A DNA stretch of 64,000 nucleotides, taken from the NCBI GenBank assembly GCA_038049695.1, contig CP142458.1, positions 59,615,501 through 59,679,500 of the forward strand, read 5' to 3'. This DNA is from Cinnamomum chago (Eukaryota > Streptophyta > Magnoliopsida > Laurales > Lauraceae). Shown here piece after piece: positions 36,701-49,800 of this stretch; position 1 is the stretch's first letter, and every line of letters starts with the position of its first letter. A program made the position numbers and the translations under genes. Under the pieces are notes generated by a model, which made no database searches, was not told the origin of the DNA, and saw nothing but the letters and a program-made list of their open reading frames with translations.

Positions 36701-39700
36701 TTGAATTAATTCCGTTCTTCTCAGTTGATTACAATCATGCATTTTATAGGACAAAATGGTATTTAACTATATGTATTATACAAGCTCTTTTCTTGAGTAT
36801 TTTACCTTGTGTCCATTGCTCTATGTAAAGATGAAGAAAGCAACATGTGAAGTGCGAACATTTAGTTTCAATAGTCCATTTTACAGTATCCTTGTAACAT
36901 CTTAGACAGGCCTTGTAATCTTGTCAATAGACCCAATCCTTCATAATAGACATCCACGAGGACATTTCCTGTCTCGATTTTACCAAATATCTAACCAAAC
37001 TCAAAAATAAGTATGTTATAGAAGTGTCACAATCTATGATGCACGGATATTTCAAAATGGGCAACGTATCGTATCTGATACTTCACTTTTTACATGTAAA
37101 ATCTGTCCCTGGCATGTCTATGGCTTGTACCTGCCATATCCGTGCCGTATCTGGGCATCATAGGTCACAATAACACATGATCATCAATGTTTCTTTCAGT
37201 TTTCCTTTGATATTAATGAAATAGTTGTTCAAAGAACTTCTCTTTGATTTTTACTTCTTAATAATTTGATATACACTGGGTTTAGCGGTAGTAAAACTAA
37301 TAATAAATTAGTGAGTATGGAAAAAACAAGCCCAAGTTATACCGAGGCAAACTATTGGACCATGTCTCTTTGGGGGTCATTCAATCTCAATTGCATGATT
37401 CAACCCAACAATGAATACCACGCTGGCTTTCACTATATTTGCGACAATAGCTCCGGATAAAGGTAAGTGGAGAGTGGAGACGTTTAAAAAGTGGCAAGTC
37501 AGTTAGGAAATAGCCAACTTGACTGCTCAGATACTAACCATTTTTTTATTTTTTATTTTTTTTATAACTGCTCATATACTGACCATTGGGCCATGAAAAC
37601 TAGGTATGTCCTTTTTTTTTGGGTAGAAGTGTAGAACCAGTTGTTCAACTTAAATCCAACAAACAATAGAGAAGAAAAAAGAAAAAGAAATGCGGGGAGG
37701 GGAAGGGGGAGAGATGACAACTGGAAAGAACTTTAGGCTTGGTCATTGAACAGTGCTGGTCTACCACCCTTTTATATTATAATGACAATCAAAATTTACA
37801 AAACAGTCCCTACAGTTCTTAAAATTACAAAAACATCCCTGTAAACAAAAATTACAGAACGGTCCCTTAATGATCTCAATGCTTTCCCTCAAGTGTAAGC
37901 ATGAATATCTACTATTCTCAGCTTGGAGAAAACACCAAAAAACACTTTCTAGAAACACCTATCATAAGAAAATCAGTGACTTGACTTCAGACCAAGCATA
38001 CACTAACCGCATCTCCTTATATGCCAATCCCACTAATAAACTGGTAATCAACTTCAACATTTTGTGCGCACACTAGTTATACACTCAAAAAATGAGTGTA
38101 GTCGAGATGAGAACGTTGAGATGGATGTGTGGTAAAACTAGGAAAGATAGAATAAGAAATGAGCACATTTAAGGGTAACATAAATAGGTGATAAATTAAG
38201 AGAGACCTGTTTGAAATGGTTTGGCATGTCCAACTTAGGCTAGCAACGGCACCTTTGAGAAAAAAAAAATTTATGCAGGTTGATGGGCTTTCGAGGAAAA
38301 GGAGTGGGCCAACGAAGACATGGATGGAAGTAGTAAGGATAGATCTGAAAAGTGCAACCTATTTGAGGGCCAAAAACCTATATTCCCTCTCCATCTCTGA
38401 TCTCTCCTTCAGCTCTCCCCTCAGCTCTCCCCATTGAAAACCCTAATCCCTGGCTCTCCTTCCCCTCCAGCTTGGGCACAGTTGTCCGCCCCCTACTCAA
38501 GTCTCTCTCTCTCTCTCATGCGGCCCGACAGAAGACTAGGGCCCACAGGCCCCCTTGATGGATCATCTAATGGGGTCCACATGATCCCTGATTCAATCAG
38601 AAATCCCTATCTATCTAAATTAGTAATATCAAATAGTTGCTTATTAGAAATTGCTTTCTAAAATTCTAATTTGATTAGGAATAGGTATGTTACTAATTCC
38701 AAAAAAAAAAAAAAAACTTTTTCAACCATGCCTAGAAGAGGTGGCAATCTCAGTCTTTGGCTCACGGACAAGGAAAGTGATGAACAATTGTTCAAATTGG
38801 GCCAAGATATGGACGAAGTAATGGATCGTCTACGCACAGTAATGGTTGCACTTATTGAATTGCAAAGTACACAGTTGGTTGCAAAGGAAGGGTCTTCCAC
38901 TGCCGCACAATTAGTCACACTCATCCAAACAGAAAGGCCTGAGCAACGTGAATCCATGTGTGACTTTGTACAACGTCTCATCGCTGAACGAGACACCCAG
39001 GGCCCCATAGTTGCACACCGCACTGATGACATCACAAAGAAAGTTAAAATTGATATGGTTGTTATCTCCGGAGATGTCAGTCCGAAAGTTTTTGTTGATT
39101 GGCTTAATTCCCTGGAAGACTATTTTGCTTGGTATAACATGAATGATGAAAAGCAGATAGCCTTTACGAAAGTTAAACTTAAGGGTCCTGCTAGAATCTG
39201 GTGGTATGTTGTTGAAAATAATGAACTTGCTTTGGGATAGCCCATTACCAGATGGGTCAACATGAAAGAAAGGCTCAAAAGCAATTTCCTTCCTTCTGAT
39301 TACATTGATACACTGCACCAAGAGTATCTTACTCTCCAGCAAGGCAATCTATCTGTGGAAGAATATACAAACAAATTTCGCGAATATATTGTTCATTGTA
39401 ATTTGAAAACAGATGATCGTCTCACTATCACTCGATATCGAGATGGATTGCGCAATGATATCAGACGGGAAGTTGCTATGTTTGATTACACCAGAGTTGA
39501 TGAGGTATTTTGTAAAGTGCGCAAAGCTCAGCATGAGCTTCAGTTGTGGAGGTGCAACACTTTTCAACTCGGGGAGTCTTCCACTAAAAGAGGACCTGAA
39601 CCTACTATTAACCCTACTCAGACGCAAGGTTTTCGTCCTCCTCCTCCTCCTCCTCCTAAACCATTCCAGCAAGCAACACATAGGCCACAGCAAGCCATTC

Positions 39701-42700
39701 AGCAGAGGCAAGCTTTGTCACAGCCAAATCAGCGGGTGCAGCAGAATCAGAATGATAACCGTGCCCGCGGAAGGATAGATAAGAGAGAAATCATTTATCA
39801 TGCCTGCAAACAAAAGGGTCATTATGCAGCCGAGTGTCCCCATAGAAATTTATATGCTACTTATGAGCCAGAAGATGATGAACAATATGATGAGGAAATA
39901 AAAGTAGAGCCGTTCAATGCAGAGCCTCAAAATGAAACCACAATAGATCAATTCCAAGATACAGAAGCTGATGACGGCACCCCACTGCTTTTCCTTGATC
40001 GTCGTCTCTTAGTAGCTGATTCAATGGAAGAAAATGAAGACTGGAATCATGCATCCATTTTCCAGTCACGAGTCAATTGCAAGGGCAAGTCTTGTAACAT
40101 GATCATTGATGGTGGTAGCGCGATAATTGTTATTTCTCAAGAGGCAGTCGAGAAACACAAGCTACCTACCGAGAAGCATCCAAGACCTTATAAAGTTGCA
40201 TGGGTCAACAATTACTCCATTCCTATCCGTAAGCGATGTGTCGTCCCTTTCAGAGTCGGCAATTATGAAGATACAATTCGTTGTGACGTCGTTCCAATGA
40301 ACGTTACACATTCTCTTCGGACGACCATGGTTAAAGAAACTTAAAGTCATCACAGATCATGAGCACAATACTTATTCTTTTAACTGGAAAGGAGGCAAGA
40401 TTAAGTTGCTTCCATTGCCCTCTAAATCGTCCTCTTCCACATCTGATACAGCTCCAGCACTATCTATATTGACCATGCGAAAGTTTGAAGATGAAAGCAA
40501 AGAACAGGACGTCATGTATGCATTGATTGCTAGGCAAGTTCCAGAAGATCTCCTGCTACATCTGTCCCACAAGAAGTAGAGCCACTTCTGAAGAAGTTTG
40601 CTGATCTAGTTCCAGATGAGCTGCCTAAGGAGCTACCTCCATTACGTGACATCCAGCATGCCATTGATCTTGTTCTAGGCGCTTCCTTGCCAAATTTGCC
40701 TGCATACTGAATGAGTCCTATGGAGCATACAGAATTAAGAAGGCAAGTTGATGATCTTTTACAAAGGGGATATATCAGGGAAAGCCTCAGTCCCTGTGGA
40801 GTACCTGCACTTCTCACTCCAAAGAAAGACGGAAGTTGGCGTATGTGCGTGGACAGTCGTGCAATCAATAAAATCACGGTAAAATACCGCTTCCCAATCC
40901 CCAGATTAGATGATATGCTAGATTTGATGACTGGTGCATGAATTTTCTCTAAAATTGATCTGCAAAGTGGTTATCATCAAATCCATATAAGGCCAGGTGA
41001 TGAGTGGAAGACTGCATTTAAGATCAAAGACGGTCTTTATGAATGGTTGGTTATGCCCTTCGGGCTCACCAATGCCCCTAGTACTTTTATTCGAGTCATG
41101 ACACGGTTATTACAACCTTACATTGGAAAGTTTGTCGTCGTTTACTTCGACGATATTCTAATCTACAGCAGGACGAAAGCAGAACATCTTCAACATCTGG
41201 ATACAATTTGGCAACTCCTTCGCCGGGAGCATTTCTATATTAATCTCAAGAAGTGCACTTTTATGAGTGATTCTGTTATCTTCTTGGGATATGTTGTGTC
41301 GGCACAAGGAATTAAAATGGACCCTGAGAAGGTCAAAGCAATTATGGACTGGCCAATTCCTACTACACTCACTAAAGTTCGAAGTTTTCATAGTCTTGCA
41401 AACTTTTATAAGAGATTCATTCGAAACAGCAGCAGTATCATGGCTCCTATCACAAACTGCATGAAAAATGGTGACTTTAAGTGGACTAGTTCGGCCACTA
41501 GAGCCTTTGAAGAAATAAAGCGTAAAATCACAGAGGCACCAGTTTTACAAATTCCAAATTTTGACAAGGTCTTCGAAATTGATTGTGATGCATCAAATGT
41601 TGGCATTGGATGTGTTCTTAGTCAAGAGGGACATCCGATTGCATTTTTCAGCGATAAACTTTCTGATGCCAAGAAAAAGTACTCTTCTTATGATTTGGAA
41701 CTCTATGCCGTTGCACAAACACTTCGTCATTGGAGACATTACTTGATTGGCAATGAGTTTGTTCTTTACTCAGACAATGATGCTTTACAACATCTACATT
41801 CACAACAAAAGATCAATGCCAACCGTGCCAAATGGAGCACATATATACAGGAGTTCAGTTTCAGCATTCGCCACACAGCAGGGAAAGATAACTTGATAGC
41901 TGATGCACTCAGTCGACGAAAGCATTTGTTGACAGCCATGTCAGTTAGTGTGCCAGGTTTTGACCAACTCAAGCTAGATTATGCGGATGATCCAGACTTT
42001 GGTTCTATCTATGCAGACCTCAGTAATGGTGATATGGGTAAGCATCCTCACTATAGCATCCATGATGATTTTTTGTTTAAAGGTACACGACTTTGTCTTC
42101 CTGCCACATCCATTCGTGAATATGTTGTCCGAGAGTTGCATTCGGGAGGATGTAGTGGCCATTTGGGACGCGACAAAACTCTTGCTCTTGTCAGCGATAG
42201 ATATTATTGGCCCCGAATGAAGCCTACCATTATTCGCATTTGCGAACGATGTAGGACATGCCAGCTAGCCAAAGGTAATAAGAAGAACACTGGACTTTAT
42301 CAACCTTTGCCTGTTCCTCATACTCCATGGGAAGACATTAGCATGGATTTTGTGCTAGGTTTGTCGATGACTCAAAGAAAGGTTGATTCTATTTTTGTTG
42401 TTGTTGATCGCTTTTCAAAAATGGCACATTTTATTCCAGGTACTTCCACTAGTGATGCCTACAAGGTTGCAAAGCTCTTTTTCAAAGAAGTTGTGCGTCT
42501 ACATGGCCTTCCAAAGACTATTGTTTCGGATCGAGACACCAAATTCATGAGTTATTTTTGGAAGACCTTATGGATGTTGTCCAATACCAAGCTCAAATTC
42601 TATACAGCTTACCACCCTCAAACTAACGGCCAAACCGAAGTGGTAAACAGAAGTCTTGGACAGTTGTTACGATTCCTTGTTCGTGATCACATCACAACTT

Positions 42701-43824
42701 GGGATCAAGCATTACCTATGGCTGAGTTTGCCTACAATAATTCGGTCAATCGGTCTACTGGTACTTCTCCATTTGAAGCTGTTACAGGGGTTCGGCCACG
42801 ACTACCTGTTGATCTTGTCCCTTTGCCGGTAGATGCCCGAATAAGTGATGATGCTGAAAGTTTTTTTCACCACATGCAACAAGTGCACAATGAAGTCCGC
42901 CGCCATATATCTTCTAGTAATGCCACTTATAAACAACAAGCAGACAAACGTCGTCGATTTCTTGAATTTGCTGAAGGAGAAATGGTCATGGTTCGTATCC
43001 GTCCAGAACGTATGCCTCCAGGAGCTTATAAAAAGTTGCATCCACGGAATGCTGGTCCATACAAGATTCTCAAAAAGATTGGTTCCAATGCTTATGTGCT
43101 TGATCTACCATCCGATTTAGGAGTCAATTCTACCTTCAACATTGAGGATCTTACACTTTACCGTGGTCATGACAATGATGGTGAAACTGAAGAGCAGACA
43201 ATTGCTCTCCCTTCGAATCTTCCACCTGTTGACGAGATTGTTAATGTGCTGATGATCAGATTGTTTCCACTCGTCAAGGAGGTTTTCAAAAGTTATACAT
43301 CCGCTGGAAGAATCGTCCTCCCTCCGATGCTACATGGATCACTGCAACAGATTTTCAACGCTTGAATCCAGATCTTTATGAGCACTATCAGGCGATTAAC
43401 TCGCCGGAGTCGAGTTCTTTCAAGCCGGGGAGAGTTGATGCAGCCCGACAGAAGACTAGGGCCCGCAGGCCCCCTTGATGGATCATCTAATGGGGTCCAC
43501 ATGATCCCTGATTCAATCAGAGATCCCTATCTATCTAAATTAGTAATATCAAATAGTTGCTTAATAGGAATTGCTTTATAAAATTCTAATTTGATTAGGA
43601 ATAGGTATGTTACTAATTCCAATATTATGATTAGTTTTAGAAACGGAATGTTCTATATAAACAGAAGAGATATGTTGTTTTTATCATGCTTATTCAATCA
43701 ATAAATCATTGTGATTTATTCTGGAGTATATAGTTTTGAGTGCACCTTTGTGTGGAATCCCTTCATTGGATTCGATCAACCTCTTCTGAGAGGTTGGCCT
43801 ACTCGATCTAAGGTCCGGGGCTGC

Positions 43825-43897
<73 letters not shown>

Positions 43898-46800
43898 GCA
43901 ACGGTAGCATGATATGTGCATGTCTAAGTAGTGGTTTAGGTGTCAATGTGAGTCATGTTGATGTTTGAATGTAAGTTAGAATCAATAAATTTGTTAGGTT
44001 GTTCCTTAGGAGCAAGAGTAAGTTATGAGGAGTGGGGTGTGATCTAATTTGGTTAAGAGTAGTTTTGTGTCAGGTGTCGTGCAAGTGGGTGAGTGGGTAG
44101 ATCGGTTGCTGGATGTGTCATGTATTTAATGGTGATGTAAAGAGATAAATGAGATAGGAAAAAAAAAACATATTTCTTCTTCATCTTCTTAAGGAGGTTG
44201 GCTGCCTCGAACAAGCCAATTATTTCACCATTCCCCGTCGAAGGAAATTGCACGCAACATCTTTGGTATCAAAGCCTGACGGTTCTGGTATGGCCGAAGG
44301 CACTAGGATGGCCAAACTCGATGAGGCTATTCACCAGCTACAGGAAACCTCTGCATGAAAACTTCAATCAACAAAAACAGATCTTGAATGAGCTCCTTCA
44401 CAAAATTTCAGCAATGGATGCCAAGTATGATCAATTATCTCACAAGGCAGAGTCCTCGTTCAATCATTCGCATCCAGGACAAGGTGGGATGATCCAAACC
44501 AGAGCCCTCCATTTGGATTTCCCTCGATTCGAAGGTCAGAACCCATCTGGGTGGATCTATCGAGCAGAGCAATTTTTAGCTTATCATCAAACTCCAATTA
44601 CTCAGAGAATGGTGATAGCATCTTTTCACCTGGAAGGCAAGGCCTTGCAGTGGTATCGCTGGATGGAGAAATCAGGTGCTTTAACATAGTGGAATGACTT
44701 GGTTTGTGCTTTGGAGGTGTGATTCGGACCAACTGAGTTCGAAGATCCAACAGCCGCCTTATCTAAGCTACAACAGGTATCAAGTGTCCAAGACTACCAG
44801 GCTCAATTCGAAGCTTTGGCTAATCGAACGACAAACCTCAATGAAGCCTTCATGATTAGCTGCTTCGTGGGTGGGCTCAAGGAAGACATTAGGCTGGATG
44901 TGCAGATGTTCAAGCCCACTTCCTTGAAGGCCTCCATTGGACTTGCAAGGCTACAAGAAGAAAAACTAGCAGCCAAGTGCCGTCTGAATGGTGTGGTAGG
45001 CACACAAACGACTCTGCCAGTTGGCACCGGTTCAGGCAAGTCACCCATTCCTTCCATTAATAAAATCACACCTACGGAAATAAAGGAGCAGGGCGACCGG
45101 GGACTCTGCTTCAACTGTGATGAAAAGTTTTCCCCTGGCCATCGTTGCAAGGTGCAGCAGCTCTTTCTAATGGAGGGAGATTGGCCTGATGGAGAGGACA
45201 AAGGACCCCCTACGGATGAAGAGTGTGCACGGCAACCTTGAGGACAAGGTTGCTATAAGGGAGGGGGAATGATACGTGCATGTCTAAGTAGTGGTTTAGG
45301 TGTCAATGTGAGTCATGTTGATGTTTGAATGTAAGTTACCATCAATAAATTTGTTAGGTTGTTCCTTAGGAGCAGGAGTAAGTTATGAGGAGTGGGGTGT
45401 GATCTGATTAGGTTAGAGTAGTTTTGTGTCAGGTGTCATGGAAGTGGGTGAGTGGGTAGATCGGTTGCTGGATGTGTCATGTATTTAATGGTGATATAAA
45501 GAGATAAATGAGATAGGAAAAAAAAAACATATTTCTTCATCATCTTCTTAAGGAGGTTGGCTGCCTCGAACAAGCCAATTATTTCACCATTCCTCGCCGT
45601 AGGAAATTGCACTCAACATAGCGGCAAGTATTCCCCTCTCTCAATATCTTCTCCCTTCTCTGATTCTCTCTCTTTCTCAATATCTTCGATCTTCTCTGAT
45701 GCCATGATGCCCTTGGTCATGTAGCCAAATGCCAATGACCAACCACGATAATGGATTGATGAAATCATGAAAACCATGGCCAAGTGCATATGGTGGGGCC
45801 AGAGGGAGAATTCTAAGACATTCATGTTAGTGCCAAGTAAAATCTGCACTTCCCTTTGGTTGTCAATTCCGTGACAAGTCCATAACCTTGCCTCTGGAAG
45901 CGACAGCAAGTGAAGTAAAGATCAAGTCCAGAAGACTGAGTTATGGAAGGCCAAACGTCTTTAAGTGATATCTCCAATATGTGCCACACTGCTAATCTCC
46001 AAGGTAAAATAAACCTTAGGATTTCCTAGGAACATGCCCTAAGACCCTTAACCAAACTGAGAAAAATATTAGGTCTAAGTTGGCTAAGAAAAGTCTTTAA
46101 CAGTTGAAGACTTCTAAGGAAGTTTGGAAGCCCAACCACAGGGTTCGGCAGACCAAATACCCCCTTTCACGGCCCAAACAGTTCATCGGTGACCTTTCCC
46201 AAATAGGACTTTTCCAAGATTTTTGGCCCAGATGTCCAGGTGCCTAAGAAGGATCCTCGGCAGACCGATGGCCCCTTTCGAGGGACCAAAGGTTTCTTCG
46301 GGTGACTTTCTAGTAAGCCCATTTTGGGGGCCCTAAACCTTCGGGGACCCAAACACTTACCTTGGGCAATTGAACCTTATCCAAATTTGGTCAAGCTAGT
46401 CGTTGTGTTTAGTTGGATATGACTGTTGGGTACCATCGGGCGACTATAGCTTGAGTTCAGGTACCCGAGGGACGAACTGTATAAATATTGGGCTCATTTT
46501 CCAAGGTCGAACACTGAGTTTTTGAAAGGATTTTTTAAGCACGAAACACCATTGAGTAATACCTTTGAGAAACCTTCAAAAACCCCAATCCTCTCTCTCC
46601 CTCTCTTCATAGGTATACCTTGAGCATTCAAAGCTGATAGAGTTTTTTTTTTTTTTTGTGGAAAAATCCAGATCTAGGTTTCTGAATCACTCCATAAGAA
46701 TATCTTAGATCCAAAACATCCATCCTAATGCTTGAGCCATATTGGAATATCATAAAGGGCCAAGGATCTTGTTGTGGAAGCCTAAAGCATTGAATCTGGA

Positions 46801-49800
46801 TTCTGGATTTCAATAACGAATGTAATTCTATTCAAGTAATATATGTCTTCTTTTGTGGCATACGTTCCATATGGGCAACTTATTGTTGATAGTCCTATTC
46901 AACCCCTCTAGGACTTGGACATGACCCTAGCTAGCACTTTTCAATTCATGTATGTAGACACTCTAATGAACAGTCCAGATCACTGGAAGGTGGGCGCCCA
47001 CTACTAAATACCTCTCCATTCTACTTAAGATAGTATTTAGAAACATGCCTCAAAAAACCCATTGTCCAATTGGTGAACTTGGAAGGACTCTTGAGTCCCT
47101 TTAATCGAGTGTGCTACTGTGCTCTTCCATTAGAAGAAATGAGGTGACAATTTGGTGAACTGGTATGGACTTATAGCTACCGAAATCATTGCTTTCGTAT
47201 TAGGAATTAATAGGAAATGGACAACTTTCAGATTTTTAAATGCCCTTGTAAGAATTCTGGAATTGTTTTTCATTTTTAAATTTTTGGATTTGTTTGAGTT
47301 CCTGTCTTTGGTTTTTGTTTTGTATATTTATGTATTTTTGTGGGTTCTCTGGGCATTTGAGTGTTGGGTAAGAGCATAAGCCACCTTCATATCTAGATTT
47401 AAAATTGCAACCCTTTTTGTGGATCTTGGAAGAATTTAAGAGGTGGGTGTTTTTTGCTACTTGTCGGAATTCTATTAATTTGCTTCATTTTGATTCTTGA
47501 GCTGTTGGGATATATTTGGAATGCTATTGGCTTCTCTCTAGATAAGATCGCTGATGCAGATGGACCTCAGGCCACATGTGTAGGGCCCAAGTAGATTTAG
47601 TATTTTTTTATTTCACTAATTATCTATTAGTTTCTAATTGTATTGTAATTAGGATAAGATTCTAGAATCCTAGTTTAATTAGATTTCTTAGGGCTTAAGT
47701 TATGCTTTCTTATTTATATGGCATTGTAGAGAAGAATTTCTCAGATAGTTGATTAATGAAAATTCGGCTTTCCCATTGAGATGCGTCCTCGTTTATCGTC
47801 TCTGTGGAGACTTTTGAAGTGTCTTCGAACACACGCTTCGGCGTAGAATGTGCGTCGGCACTTTCATGCGAGCCCAAACCCTAGGGCCTGCATCATCCAC
47901 ACTCAGGATCTGTAAATGAAACAGATAATACTATGAATTCAACACTCTGATCAACTCATAAAATGTTGAGCTTATAGGTATTCTATCTGTTCCTTTGCCC
48001 AACATGAGCACAAAGGTCGACACATGATCATAGATAGGTCTTCCCAATAGTCCAGGATATACTTGCTTGGCATCTAGATTCACCCAGGGAGGAACTGATT
48101 CAGTAATGAGACCAACTCCTTAGAACATAAAGCCTTTGGGTCAAATGCAGTTGGACTATCAATAAGGTGGCTAGGTTGACAATACATTTGAAAGGGAAGC
48201 CCTACCGGGATGACAATAGAGTTAGCTCGATTATCTCCTTGTCAAAACCGTACAATTTCCCAAGCAAGCTAATAAATATGAGCGTTGTTCCTGTGCATAT
48301 GCAACTGACATAGAACTCTTCTGCCATTTTACAAGATCAAAAATTGACAACTTATCTTCAACAAAGTTGAAGAACTAATTCATAACAGACAAATTCTCGA
48401 ACTCCTAACGTGCTTAGGATCAGCAGTAGATGGTTTATTTATTCTACAATCTAGGTAACCAGGCTTTTCTTTATGTCCAATGACCATCTTTGTCAAATAT
48501 GATCACTTAATAAGGTTTCATCCATTGAACAGATTCATAGTAGTCTGATTGTTGAGATCCACCACACCAACTCCAGACATCTAAAGATGCTTAAAAGGAA
48601 TTCTCTCTGATCTATTCCACTCATTCACAACCACCAAGTAACTAGGGTTTCCAATAACTCAACAAATTTAGATAAAATACTCATTCTCCTCACCAAAATA
48701 TAAAATTTATAAAAAATTTAATTAAAAAAATCAAAAGAAAATAAGACGAGAACAGGAAATGCCCTTTTACAAATCAGAAAATCAAGATCAACAATAGCAG
48801 ATGCTCAACCGCCACATGTGCATAATCCAAACCCATCCTTTTGACAATATACCAATTAGATAGATGCTACTCAACTGAACATTCAAACTTGCAGAAACAG
48901 GAAGAACAATTCGATGGATTCGGCCAAACTGGATCTCCAAAACAGCAACTATGCTGTGGATAATTCACTAGACAGGATGTGTTACACAGCACACTACAGA
49001 AACAGCAACACTGCTGTAACAACCAGGCTGGGAAATGCAGATGAAAAACTTCTTTCTGCAGCAGATCAGCCCTTTATCCTAGGTGTCAACAGCTCTTCAA
49101 TCTCCTGATAAAACCTTAGCCAAAATCCATCATATAAAAGGGTGATTGGACCTCTATTGGGTGGGTTTAATATACACAGATCAATGTAAGCCCTAGCAAG
49201 AACCCACTAAAACCCTAGAAGATCAATGTAAGCCCTTTATCCTGCCACTCACTCTTCCCCATCCCTCCCTCTCTTTCTTCTGGAAAAACCTGGCCAAGCC
49301 TTTGAAGATACCACAAACATTTTTAAATAAAATAACATAATCAAATAATAATTATAAATAGCCAACAGCTCCAATAGGCAGTAGCACTTCGGTTATGTCA
49401 TCTCCTTCATAAAGGAGATTAGCTTGAGCCATATTAGACTCCCCAGATACGGAAAAACATTGTTAAACAAAAAATTTAGCAAACAATGAGGCCCAAGTGC
49501 CCGACTTAACCTCAATGAGGCCCAACAAATCCACACCATTGCACGTCGGGCCAAACTCAATGAATTGACGGTTACTAGATACTCATTGTTGGATTTAACA
49601 TGCGTAAACTGGGTGATTAACTTTGGTCAACGGATATATATAATATAACTAATGATGCAAGTCAATAGTGCATGATTATGTACCTGACTGCCCAGTGAAG
49701 GGATAACTTGATGAATGATCCATTGTGAGTCAATGACACCAATCTTCTCATGTGCAGGCTGCATAGAAAACAAAGACAAAACACAAATTTGAGAAGGGAT

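Larger units (their letters stand above)
34276..49683 (-). other. 15.4-kb intron of DUF707 gene with nested retroelements
   Basis: The exons encoding the SLGSQ and [12 protein letters not shown] segments flank this stretch in phase 0 with GT-AG ends. Inside are a 137-bp tandem duplication (about 34968-35240), a TRIM-like element, a LINE tail, a chromovirus, a gag-only element and a solo LTR. The parts 36213-38089 and 47896-49683 show nothing I can name. Confidence 0.85.

Noticed and set aside
43711-43968. 85-codon open frame with Leu-Ser repeats
   Set aside because: It is only the (CT)n microsatellite in translation.
45619-47551. Second complete LTR element
   Set aside because: A TATA-like box and repeated segment are present, but no matching LTR pair, PBS or PPT could be found.
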